From the NCBI GenBank assembly GCA_963678085.1, contig OY782680.1, forward strand, positions 1,984,001 through 2,048,000: a stretch of 64,000 nucleotides of DNA. The letters run 5' to 3'. Shown here one piece after another: positions 33,853 to 42,243 of the stretch. The notes beneath the pieces were generated by a model, which was not told the origin of the DNA, ran no database searches, and saw only the letters and a list, made by a program, of their open reading frames with translations. The translations under genes and the position numbers were made by a program. The stretch comes from Aliishimia sp963678085 (lineage in GTDB: Bacteria; Pseudomonadota; Alphaproteobacteria; Rhodobacterales; Rhodobacteraceae). Each line of letters begins with the position of its first letter. Position 1 is the first letter of the stretch.

Positions 33853-35418
33853 ATGAAACCCTCAAAACTTGGCCTGTTGGGCTGGTTCTTTATCGCGCTA
33901 TTTGGAATAGGCGCCGGTTCCCTGGCGTTCTTTCTGCTGTTTTCTCTTTATTCGGTGCAGGGATCACTGCCGCCTGCGATTGTCGAGGAGCTTCTTTCCG
34001 AAACAGCACCACGCATCGGGGGGGATCCACAGGAGGCGGAAGAAGTGCAGCAGCCCGACCGGACCGCCGAAGAGAGTGAGCAAACCGGCGAGCTCATTCA
34101 AGCGCCTGTCTTTTCGGATGTTCGTGTCGAAGAGGATGGGCTTGCCGTTATTGCAGGCCGCGCTGAGCCGCGTCGAGATATCGTGCTCTATGTCGATGGG
34201 CAAGAGGTTGCCCGTACCGATGCCGATGGGGCGGGCGCCTTCGCGATGGTCACGTTTTTGCCGCATAGTGATCACGCACAAGTTCTGACGCTGGCCTGGA
34301 TTGATGAGGCGGGCGCAGCAATTCTATCGCTTGACGAGGTTATTCTTGCCCCGCGCCCGGTGCCCGCAGCCCCTGATATCGTTGCATCGCTCGATGTTCC
34401 GGTTGCACCGCAGGATGCTCATGAGACCTCGGCGAATGTTGACCTTGCAGCGGCTCAAGCTGAGACCCAACCGGGGCGCATTAACCCCTCGGCCCCGCCT
34501 GCGCCAAGCCGGGCGGCGAACCCTGTTCTGGCTGAGGATGATGTACGCGGGGATGCGCGGCCAGATGCTGTGAACCAGATTGACGCAAACCAAGCGGGTG
34601 CTGAGGAGGTATCAAGTGCTGCAAACGCATTGGCTGCTGCGCAAGAGCAAGATACCCCAATTGCAGCGCAGGATCTGCAAAGTAACCCGCTGCACATGCC
34701 CAGCCTTGAGCAAGAGGCTGAAACCGATGCTGCAACTGATAGCGCGCGTCCAGAAATAGCTGTGCACGCCGAAAATCAGGCTTTAGATGACACGGCACTG
34801 CCGGGCGAAGACCCAGGCCTTTCGAGCGCCAATCCACAAGATGCAGATCCAAAGCGCGCAGCAGAAAAGACTGCCTCGCCGGTTATTGTGTTGAAATCTA
34901 ATCAGGATGGCGTCGAACTTTTGCAGCCCCCCAGCCCCTCGCCCGATATCATGAGTCAAGTGTCGCTGGATACGATCGGTTATTCGCATCAAGGGGATGT
35001 GCAGCTGTCTGGGCGTGCGCAAAGTGACGCGGCGTCTATCCGTATTTATCTGGACAACGCACCAATCGCGGCATTGGCTGTGGATACAAGCGGGGCCTGG
35101 CGCGGTCGTTTGCCCAATGTGGATACCGGCATTTATACACTGCGCATTGATGAGGTCACATCAGATGGCACAGTTACAAGCCGGGTTGAGACGCCCTTTA
35201 AGCGCGAAAGCCCAGAGGTGCTGCAAGCGGCCTCTGTTGAAAATGATGCGCCAGTGACGTCGATCACGGTGCAAACGGGCAACACGCTCTGGGCGATTGC
35301 GCGCGAGCGATACGGGGAAGGCACGTTTTACCTGCGCGTGTTTGAAGCCAACAAAGATACGATCAAAGATCCAAACCTTATCTATCCGGGGCAAGTCTTT
35401 ACTCTGCCGCAAGAGTGA
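33853..35418 (+). CDS. LysM-domain envelope protein
   Basis: A 521-residue protein: an N-terminal membrane anchor (LGLLGWFFIALFGIGAGSLAFFLLF), an Ig-like or BON-like beta domain at about 88-170 (VRVEEDGLAVIAGRAEPRRDIVLYVDGQ), a long acidic, alanine-rich low-complexity region (about 180-350), a second similar beta domain (LSGRAQSDAASIRIYLDNAPIAA, about 375-450), and a C-terminal LysM (ITVQTGNTLWAIARERYGEG...IYPGQVFTLP, about 470-520). LysM binds peptidoglycan, so it probably tethers or senses the wall. The disordered linker suits a periplasm-spanning protein. It starts 80 bp after sufS. Confidence 0.85.
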   Translation: MKPSKLGLLGWFFIALFGIGAGSLAFFLLFSLYSVQGSLPPAIVEELLSETAPRIGGDPQEAEEVQQPDRTAEESEQTGELIQAPVFSDVRVEEDGLAVIAGRAEPRRDIVLYVDGQEVARTDADGAGAFAMVTFLPHSDHAQVLTLAWIDEAGAAILSLDEVILAPRPVPAAPDIVASLDVPVAPQDAHETSANVDLAAAQAETQPGRINPSAPPAPSRAANPVLAEDDVRGDARPDAVNQIDANQAGAEEVSSAANALAAAQEQDTPIAAQDLQSNPLHMPSLEQEAETDAATDSARPEIAVHAENQALDDTALPGEDPGLSSANPQDADPKRAAEKTASPVIVLKSNQDGVELLQPPSPSPDIMSQVSLDTIGYSHQGDVQLSGRAQSDAASIRIYLDNAPIAALAVDTSGAWRGRLPNVDTGIYTLRIDEVTSDGTVTSRVETPFKRESPEVLQAASVENDAPVTSITVQTGNTLWAIARERYGEGTFYLRVFEANKDTIKDPNLIYPGQVFTLPQE

Positions 35419-35466
35419 CCTACCTGCAAAGGGCGCAAGGTTGCGCGCCTAATGTAAGGAAATCTC

Positions 35467-37299
35467 ATGACGCCCCCGGTTGAGCAAACAGCTTCTGAAG
35501 ATGCGGTTGCGGCTGAGCGTGCCTCTAGCCGCCGCGTGTTGCGAAAGGTTGTGCCATATCTTTGGCCCGCCGATAAGCCTTGGGTGAAGAGCCGTGTCAT
35601 CTGGGCAATGCTCGCCTTGATCGCAGCAAAGCTGGTGGAGATTTCGGTGCCTTTGCTCTTTGGCTTCGCGGTCGATGCATTAGCGCCTACCGAGAGCTCG
35701 CCAGCTACGATGCTTGGGCTCGGGGCAATTGGGCTGACCATCGCCTATGGGCTGGCGCGTCTTATGACTGTTGGCTTTACCCAATTGCGCGATGTGATCT
35801 TTGCCAAGGTGGCGCAGCGGGCGCTCAGGCAATTGGCGCTTGAGACCTTCCAACATATCCACCAGCTATCTATGCGTTTTCACATCACGCGCAAGACCGG
35901 CGGGCTGAGCCGTATCATTGAGCGCGGGGTGAAGGGTGTTGAGTTTTTGCTGCGCTTCATGCTCTTTTCCGTTGGGCCGCTAATTCTGCAACTGCTGCTC
36001 ACCGCAATTTTCTTAGGTGCCTATCTAGATCTTTGGTATCTTGTCGTGATTTTGGTGGTGATTGCTCTGTACATCTGGTTCACCTTCAAAGTCACCGAAT
36101 GGCGCGTGCGCGTGCGCCGGGAAATGAACGCGCAGGATACCGATGCCAACCAAAAGGCGATTGACAGTCTTCTGAATTATGAAACCGTCAAATATTTCAA
36201 CGCAGAGGCGCGTGAGGCTGAGCGTTACGATGGTGCGATGCGCAAATATGAAAGCGCCGCGCTGACGACGGCTTACTCGCTTGGGTTTTTGAATTTTGGT
36301 CAATCGCTTTTGATCACGGGCGGGCTGGTCATTGTTATGGTGATGGCCGCGTTTGGGGTGCAAAATGGCACGCTTTCGGTGGGCGATTTTGTGATGGTGA
36401 ACGCCTTTATGATCCAGATCACCATGCCGCTGAACTTTCTTGGCACGGTCTATCGCGAGATTCGCCAGTCTTTGGTTGATATGGGCGAGATGTTCGATTT
36501 GCTCTCGCAGCCGGTTGAAATCGCAGATGCGCCGAATGCCAAGCCTCTTGAGGTTGCTGAGGGGCGTATTGAGTTCGACGCCATTGATTTTGCCTATGAT
36601 CCGGCGCGCCCGATTTTGAAATCTGTCTCATTCACCGCCGAGCCAGGGCAAACTGTGGCGATTGTGGGCTCTACGGGCTCGGGGAAATCCACCATCGGTC
36701 GGCTGCTGTTCCGGTTTTATGAGGTGAATTCAGGGGCCCTGCGCATTGATGGGCAGGATATACGGGACGTTACTCAAAGCAGCCTACATGCGCAGATCGG
36801 TGTGGTTCCGCAAGATACAGTGCTGTTCAACGATACGATCCGCTACAATATCGCCTATGGGCATCCGAATCCGCGCGAAGAGGATATCGTCGCGGCCGCC
36901 AAAGCCGCTCAGATTCATGACTTCATCCTCACATTGCCAGAGGGCTATGACACAGCGGTTGGCGAGCGCGGGCTCAAACTGTCGGGCGGCGAGAAACAGC
37001 GCGTTGGCATCGCGCGCACGCTTTTGAAGAATCCGCCGCTTCTCTTGTTGGATGAGGCGACCTCGGCGCTCGATACCGAAACGGAGCAAGAGATTAAAGA
37101 AGCGCTGGAGCAGGCCGGGGCGGGGCGCACGGTTGTCACGATCGCGCATCGGCTTTCGACAATTGCCGGGGCAGATCAGATCATCGTCTTGGAAAAAGGC
37201 GAGATCGTGGAGCACGGCACCCATTCAGAGCTTTTGGACCAAAATGGGCGCTACGCAACACTTTGGCAGCGCCAATCGCAAGAAGAACAGGCGGCCTAA
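35467..37299 (+). CDS. Atm1/HMT1-type ABC exporter
   Basis: A 610-residue half-transporter with an N-terminal six-helix membrane domain and a C-terminal ATPase domain. Motifs: Walker A GSTGSGKSTIG (about 400), signature LSGGEKQRVGIARTLL (about 505), Walker B LLLLDEATSALD, and H-loop IAHRLSTIAGADQII. The sequence HHIHQLSMRFHITRKTGGL-like helix region and NQKAIDSLLNYETVKYFNAE match the Atm1 class, which exports glutathione-linked sulfur or metal species. Location next to the SUF operon agrees with a role in Fe-S or metal thiol homeostasis. Confidence 0.92.
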   Translation: MTPPVEQTASEDAVAAERASSRRVLRKVVPYLWPADKPWVKSRVIWAMLALIAAKLVEISVPLLFGFAVDALAPTESSPATMLGLGAIGLTIAYGLARLMTVGFTQLRDVIFAKVAQRALRQLALETFQHIHQLSMRFHITRKTGGLSRIIERGVKGVEFLLRFMLFSVGPLILQLLLTAIFLGAYLDLWYLVVILVVIALYIWFTFKVTEWRVRVRREMNAQDTDANQKAIDSLLNYETVKYFNAEAREAERYDGAMRKYESAALTTAYSLGFLNFGQSLLITGGLVIVMVMAAFGVQNGTLSVGDFVMVNAFMIQITMPLNFLGTVYREIRQSLVDMGEMFDLLSQPVEIADAPNAKPLEVAEGRIEFDAIDFAYDPARPILKSVSFTAEPGQTVAIVGSTGSGKSTIGRLLFRFYEVNSGALRIDGQDIRDVTQSSLHAQIGVVPQDTVLFNDTIRYNIAYGHPNPREEDIVAAAKAAQIHDFILTLPEGYDTAVGERGLKLSGGEKQRVGIARTLLKNPPLLLLDEATSALDTETEQEIKEALEQAGAGRTVVTIAHRLSTIAGADQIIVLEKGEIVEHGTHSELLDQNGRYATLWQRQSQEEQAA

Positions 37300-37326
37300 A
37301 CCGGTATCACTTTTGGGAACCCCTGC

Positions 37327-38118
37327 TTAGGCGCTCATCTTCTGCACTTGTTGCGCGCGCAATTCTCTGGGGGAATGGCCTGTATGGTTGTGCACAAAGC
37401 GTGAAAAGCTCGCGGGTGAGCCGAAACCGAGCTTGCTTGTGATATCTTTGATCGGCGCATTCCCGCCTTCAAGCTGTTGGCGGGCGGCGTAAAGGGCGCG
37501 CTCTGAGATCAGCTCCGCCGCACTGCGTCCCAGATGCGTCTTGCAGGCGCGGCTCAGATGCGACGGGGTGACATCGAGATGCTTGGCATAATGGGTGACA
37601 TTATATCCCTCAATATACCCCTGCTCTAATGCACGTAGAAATTGTTGCATCAGCCGCTGCGAGGCCGTGGGGCGGGTAGCGGCTCCCAGAGCCGTTCCCA
37701 AGGACCGCGTGATCCAAACCGCAAGCAATGTCGCATAAGCGCTTGCCGCTGATAGGTAGTTTTCTGATCGCAATGTTGTTTCCTTGTGCAGCGCGTCGAG
37801 CAAAGCGGTCACATCCGCCTGTTTGCGCGCCTCTTGAAACCGCATCACAATGGGTCTGCTTGGCAGATCAATCTCACATTCTTCTGAGGTTTCAACAAGA
37901 TAGCCGGTTGTTTGCAGACTTGCCTCAAACGCGAAGCTTTCCCCTGCCGGAATGAAAAGCAACGAGTGCGGACCGAGCCCATAGCGGCGCCCATTCAGTA
38001 GGCAGCGCGCTTGCCCATGTGTTATCCAAATCAGCCTGGATGCGCTGCTGCTATGAAGCAACCGGAAACGCCAAGGGGATCGCCGAATTGCATGCGACAT
38101 GAGAGTGGAGGTAATCAT
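37327..38118 (-). CDS. AraC-family transcriptional regulator
   Basis: A 263-residue regulator with a C-terminal double helix-turn-helix (about residues 155-258): MQQFLRALEQGYIEGYNVTHYAKHLDVTPSHLSRACK and ITSKLGFGSPASFSRFVHNHTGHSPRELR. The N-terminal half is a small cupin-like sensor domain (RLIWITHGQARCLLNGRRYGLGPHSLLFIPAGE). Length is normal. The gene converges on the ABC exporter and is followed by miaA upstream on the same strand. Ligand and targets are unknown. Confidence 0.88.
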   Translation of the reverse strand: MITSTLMSHAIRRSPWRFRLLHSSSASRLIWITHGQARCLLNGRRYGLGPHSLLFIPAGESFAFEASLQTTGYLVETSEECEIDLPSRPIVMRFQEARKQADVTALLDALHKETTLRSENYLSAASAYATLLAVWITRSLGTALGAATRPTASQRLMQQFLRALEQGYIEGYNVTHYAKHLDVTPSHLSRACKTHLGRSAAELISERALYAARQQLEGGNAPIKDITSKLGFGSPASFSRFVHNHTGHSPRELRAQQVQKMSA

Positions 38119-38219
38119 TTATTGCCTGCTTGTTTATATAGATTGTCACCACCTTAACGTGTATTTCCCGCCGATTCCCAGCGTTTTTTCGTTAATGCTT
38201 TCTTAGCGATAGCTTGGGG

Positions 38220-39098
38220 TTAGCGGATTTCCGTCAAGTCATACCATCGCCACGCTGTGCAGCGTTTGCGAAACCAGGTTCTTTGACGCTTTGCATATTG
38301 CCGCGTGGCGATTGTGGCGCGCTCTCTTGCTGTCTTTAGATCCATATCCCCTTGTAAATACTGCATGAGTTCAGGAACGCCGATGGCGCGAAAAGCCGGA
38401 AGCGTCGGATCATAGACGTCTTTCATTGCCTGAACTTCATCCAAAGCCCCAAGTTCTAACATCTTGTCGAACCGGGTCTCAATGCGAGGTGTCAGCCAAT
38501 CTTTTGGGGCATGCATCACAATCGCTTGGGCTGTTTCGAGCGGGATGAGCGGGGTGGATTGCTCTTGTTGCCAAATATATAGGGGGCGGCCCGTGGCTTT
38601 TTGCACCTCCCAGGCGCGCTGAACGCGGGCGCGATTGGCTGTATCAATGATCGAACATGTCGTGTTATCGAGCTCTTGCAGCAGGCTGCTCAAGGTCAAC
38701 TGATTGCCCGCATCGCGGATATCTGCGGGCGTGGGGGGAATCTCGGCCAAGCCTTCCGTCAATGCAGCAAAATAGAGCCCGGTGCCCCCGACGATAATGG
38801 GGCGGGGCCCATCTTTCAGGGTTTCAGAAACCTCGCGCAGCCAATGCCCGGTTGAATAAGGTGCGTTCCAGGAAATATGACCATAAAGGCAATGCGTTGC
38901 GCGCGCTTCATCATCTGCATTGGGCCGGGCTGAAATCACCTGCCAGCACCTATAGACCTGACTTGCATCCGCATTCACGATCCGCCCGCCCTGGGCCTGC
39001 GCGATCTGCAAAGCAAGCTCTGATTTGCCAGAGGCCGTTGGACCCGCGATCAGAACGGGAAGCTCTGGCGAAAGAGTTTTGATTATCTTTTGATACAT
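38220..39098 (-). CDS. miaA: tRNA dimethylallyltransferase
   Basis: A 292-residue enzyme that adds the dimethylallyl group to A37 of tRNAs reading UNN codons. The P-loop GPTASGKSELALQIA (residues 18-32) and ADASQVYR follow the family; the tRNA-binding insertion is present (VGGTGLYFAALTEGL), and the C-terminus has RQYAKRQRTWFRKR. Length is slightly short of the 300-316 usual. A GAGG sits upstream of ATG 39098. It is divergent from pyrH, 82 bp apart. Confidence 0.95.
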   Translation of the reverse strand: MYQKIIKTLSPELPVLIAGPTASGKSELALQIAQAQGGRIVNADASQVYRCWQVISARPNADDEARATHCLYGHISWNAPYSTGHWLREVSETLKDGPRPIIVGGTGLYFAALTEGLAEIPPTPADIRDAGNQLTLSSLLQELDNTTCSIIDTANRARVQRAWEVQKATGRPLYIWQQEQSTPLIPLETAQAIVMHAPKDWLTPRIETRFDKMLELGALDEVQAMKDVYDPTLPAFRAIGVPELMQYLQGDMDLKTARERATIATRQYAKRQRTWFRKRCTAWRWYDLTEIR

Positions 39099-39180
39099 GC
39101 CTGCCTCACCATTGATCTATGGGGCATTTTAGGACAGGTTGCGCCGCAAAGCGAGTAGGCTGCAAAAGGTGCTTTTTTTC

Positions 39181-39903
39181 ATGACAAGCCAGACAACTTT
39201 CAACCGTGTGATGCTTAAAATCTCAGGCGAGGCTCTTATGGGCACGCAAGGGTTTGGTCTCGAACCCCGTGTGGTGCAGCGCATCGCTGAAGAGATCAAA
39301 TCGGTGCATGATATGGGCGTTGAGATCTGTCTCGTCATTGGGGGCGGCAATATTTTCAGGGGCTTGCAGGGCTCGGCTCAGGGGATGGAGCGCACCGCCG
39401 CCGATTATATGGGCATGCTGGCAACGGTTATGAACGCGCTTGGCATGCAGGCCGCTCTGGAAGGAATGGGCGTGTTTACCCGTGTGATCTCGGCCATCAC
39501 CATGAATGAGGTGGCAGAGCCCTATATCCGCCGCCGCGCGGTGCGCCATTTGGAAAAAAAGCGGGTCTGCATCTTTGCTGCTGGCACGGGCAACCCCTAT
39601 TTCACGACAGACACCGCAGCCGCGCTTCGGGCCAATGAAATGGCATGTGAGGCTATTTTTATGGGCAAAAACGGCGTGGATGGCATTTACGACAAAGACC
39701 CCAAAGAGCATAGCGATGCCAAGCGTTATGATCATGTGACCTATGATGAGGTGCTCACCAAACGGCTGAAAGTCATGGATGCCTCGGCGATTGCGCTCGC
39801 ACGGGATAATTCCTTGCCCATTATCGTTTTCAGCCTGGATGAGCCCGGCGGGTTCAAAGGCATTCTTGCGGGCAAAGGCACCTATACAAAAGTTCACGGG
39901 TAG
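39181..39903 (+). CDS. pyrH: Uridylate kinase
   Basis: A 240-residue bacterial UMP kinase (amino-acid kinase fold) making UDP. Motifs: RVMLKISGEALMG (ATP-binding), VIGGGNIFRG (glycine-rich) and GTGNPYFTTDTAA. I use ATG 39181 (MTSQTTFNRV); the 14 extra residues from 39139 have no conserved character. It starts the envelope/translation run pyrH-frr-uppS-cdsA-rseP. Confidence 0.97.
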   Translation: MTSQTTFNRVMLKISGEALMGTQGFGLEPRVVQRIAEEIKSVHDMGVEICLVIGGGNIFRGLQGSAQGMERTAADYMGMLATVMNALGMQAALEGMGVFTRVISAITMNEVAEPYIRRRAVRHLEKKRVCIFAAGTGNPYFTTDTAAALRANEMACEAIFMGKNGVDGIYDKDPKEHSDAKRYDHVTYDEVLTKRLKVMDASAIALARDNSLPIIVFSLDEPGGFKGILAGKGTYTKVHG

Positions 39904-39989
39904 CAGTTTGCGCGTTGTGCTTGAAATGATCCGCCCAAGCAGGGTAGAGACTTAGACAACAACGCAAAGACTATGGGCGAGTGAGAGAT

Positions 39990-40553
39990 ATGTCAGACGA
40001 CTTTATGCTGGATACGGATGATCTGGAGCGACGGATGGACGGCGCAATCGCGAATTTGCGCACGGAATTCGCTTCGCTGCGGACCGGGCGCGCCAGTGCG
40101 TCCATGCTCGAACCCGTCACAGTCGAAGCCTATGGCCAGCAAACCCCCATCAATCAGGTCGGGACAGTGAATGTGCCAGAGCCGCGCATGGTCACGATAA
40201 ATGTCTGGGATAAATCCATGGTGAATGCGGTTGAAAAGGCGATCCGCAACAGCGGGCTCGGGATCAATCCCCAGCTCAATGGCACGATCATCATGCTGCC
40301 AATCCCCGAACTTAATGAGGAACGCCGCCGCGAGCTGGGCAAAGTTGCGGGCCAATATGCCGAAAGCGCGCGCGTCTCTATTCGCAATGTGCGCCGTGAT
40401 GGTATGGATCAGATCAAGAAAGCCAAATCTGATGGGCTAAGCGAAGATGATCAAAAGTTTTGGGAAAGCGAAGTGCAAGAGCTGACCGATAGCTATATCA
40501 AAAACGTAGATGCGGCACTTGAGACCAAACAAGCAGAAATCATGCAGGTCTAA
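39990..40553 (+). CDS. frr: Ribosome recycling factor
   Basis: A 187-residue RRF that splits post-termination ribosomes with EF-G. The family blocks LRTGRASASMLEPVTVEAYG, PINQVGTVNVPEPRMVTINVWD and IRNSGLGINPQLNG are all present, with the C-terminal helix bundle (QIKKAKSDGLSEDD). The ATG at 39990 with GAGAG upstream is preferred to the GTG at 39981. It lies 86 bp after pyrH. Confidence 0.97.
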   Translation: MSDDFMLDTDDLERRMDGAIANLRTEFASLRTGRASASMLEPVTVEAYGQQTPINQVGTVNVPEPRMVTINVWDKSMVNAVEKAIRNSGLGINPQLNGTIIMLPIPELNEERRRELGKVAGQYAESARVSIRNVRRDGMDQIKKAKSDGLSEDDQKFWESEVQELTDSYIKNVDAALETKQAEIMQV

Positions 40554-40640
40554 TCGGAATTTACACGAAGCCTGCACGCTCCTTTAGGACTTTTCCGTTA
40601 GGCTCGCTCATAATTAGTTACACAAGATTGGAGCCTCGCC

Positions 40641-41363
40641 ATCCCACGCGATACAGACACTACCGGCCCTGGGCATGTCGCTATTATCATGGATGGTAAT
40701 GGGCGTTGGGCCACCCAACGGGGGCGACCGCGGCTCTTTGGCCATCATGCAGGTGCGCGTGTTGTGCGCAAGATCGTCGAGGCTTGCCCGGATCTGAATG
40801 TCGATTACCTGACCATCTTTGCCTTTTCGACCGAGAATTGGAAACGCACACAGATCGAGGTGGCGGGGCTAATGCATCTCTTTCGCCGCTATATCACCAA
40901 AGAGGCAAAAGCGCTGCTAGAGGCGGGTGTGCGCGTGCGCTTTATCGGTGATCGGGTGCGCCTGGATCCAACTTTGGTGGCACTGATGGATGAGCTAGAG
41001 CAGCTTACCGCCGAAAACGACAAGCTAAATTTGACAATCGCGCTCAATTACGGGGGGCGCGATGAGGTCGCGCGCGCAACAAAGCGCATGGCCCAAGATG
41101 TCGCCGCAGGCAAGCTTGACCCGGAAACGGTGGATGAAGAAACCCTGCCAAGATACTTAGATACATGCGTTTTGCCCGATCCTGATCTGGTTATCCGTAC
41201 CAGCGGCGAGGCGCGGATTTCGAACTTTTTGCTCTGGCAATCCGCCTATGCGGAATATGAATTTATCGACACGCTCTGGCCCGATTTCTCTCCAGAAGAA
41301 TTTGGCCGCCTATGCGCAGCCTTTGCCTCTCGGGACCGGCGATATGGCGGTGTAAAGCGATAA
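40641..41363 (+). CDS. uppS: Isoprenyl transferase (undecaprenyl diphosphate synthase), probable AUC start
   Basis: A roughly 240-residue cis-prenyltransferase making undecaprenyl diphosphate, the lipid carrier for peptidoglycan and LPS. The core HVAIIMDGNGRWATQRG has the catalytic Asp; other conserved blocks are GHHAGARVVRKIVE, YLTIFAFSTENWKR and RTSGEARISNFLLWQSAYAE. The only canonical start nearby is the ATG inside HVAIIMDGN (40689), which would remove the first beta strand. ATC at 40641, 7 nt after GGAG (40630-40633), gives IPRDTDTTGPGHVAIIMDG, similar to homologous N-termini. The stop overlaps the cdsA start (TAATG). Confidence 0.9.
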   Translation: MPRDTDTTGPGHVAIIMDGNGRWATQRGRPRLFGHHAGARVVRKIVEACPDLNVDYLTIFAFSTENWKRTQIEVAGLMHLFRRYITKEAKALLEAGVRVRFIGDRVRLDPTLVALMDELEQLTAENDKLNLTIALNYGGRDEVARATKRMAQDVAAGKLDPETVDEETLPRYLDTCVLPDPDLVIRTSGEARISNFLLWQSAYAEYEFIDTLWPDFSPEEFGRLCAAFASRDRRYGGVKR

Positions 41364-42160
41364 TGCCAAAGGGCGCTAGCAAATGGTTTGATCTTCGTGT
41401 GCGGGTGCTCTCGGCCCTGGTGATTGCTGGGATTGGCCTGTTTGACATTATTGTCGGCGGCTGGGTGCTTCAGGTCACTGCCGGTGCTCTGGCGGCGATT
41501 ATGCTCTGGGAGCTAACGCATATGCTCGTCCCAAAGCGCGCTGTGATCGCCGGGGGCTTTTCTGTGTTCTGTGGAGGGGTGCTCGCATTTGCGCCAATGG
41601 CCGAGCCCGTTACGACGCAAACACTGCTGACGATTTGCTGCATCGGTATTGCCCTCGTTTGCTCCCCACATCTCAAAACTGGCGGATTATATTCGGCATG
41701 CATACTCTTTGGGTGTCTGTCCCTTGTGATCACGCGTGAACAGTTCGGCTTTGGCTGGGTTCTCTGGCTGATCTTGATCATCATAGCAACGGATGTTGCG
41801 GGGTATTTTGTTGGAAAAGCACTTGGCGGGCCCAAATTTTGGCCCAGCCTAAGCCCTAAGAAAACCTGGTCCGGGATCGTTGGGGGCTGGATCGCTGCGG
41901 CCTGTGTTGGTGCAGTAATGTCGCTTGGCTCGGGTGCAACCCCTTGGATCATTGCATTGTCGGTGTTCTTAAGTTTTGCGTCACAACTTGGTGATATCAC
42001 AGAAAGCGCGATTAAGCGGCGCAGTGGCGTCAAAGATAGCTCCAACCTCATTCCCGGCCATGGTGGGTTTTTGGATCGGTTCGATGGGCTGATGGCAGCC
42101 GCTCTTGTGTTCTTGATAATCGCGCAGATAACCGGCTTTCCCAAAGGGGGCATGATTTGA
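41363..42160 (+). CDS. cdsA: Phosphatidate cytidylyltransferase
   Basis: A 265-residue polytopic membrane enzyme converting phosphatidate and CTP to CDP-diacylglycerol, the branch point of phospholipid synthesis. The family signature lies at the C-terminus (SAIKRRSGVKDSSNLIPGHG, then GFLDRFDGL), and DVAGYFVGKALGGPKFWPSLSPKKTW is conserved. Eight or so hydrophobic segments. Start ATG 41363 overlaps the uppS stop. The next gene in related genomes is dxr; here rseP follows after 83 bp. Confidence 0.95.
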   Translation: MPKGASKWFDLRVRVLSALVIAGIGLFDIIVGGWVLQVTAGALAAIMLWELTHMLVPKRAVIAGGFSVFCGGVLAFAPMAEPVTTQTLLTICCIGIALVCSPHLKTGGLYSACILFGCLSLVITREQFGFGWVLWLILIIIATDVAGYFVGKALGGPKFWPSLSPKKTWSGIVGGWIAAACVGAVMSLGSGATPWIIALSVFLSFASQLGDITESAIKRRSGVKDSSNLIPGHGGFLDRFDGLMAAALVFLIIAQITGFPKGGMI

Positions 42161-42243
42161 AAAAGGCAGGACCAAGACTCAAAGATCTCTGGGCGCGGCG
42201 CCATCTCTCTCTATATGCCTCTCACAGCTAAGGACGATCTGCT

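Noticed and set aside
42161..42243. Degenerate dxr remnant
   Set aside because: A short open frame follows the cdsA stop, but its translation (KKAGPRLKDLWARR) shows no Dxr motif, so I do not call a pseudogene.
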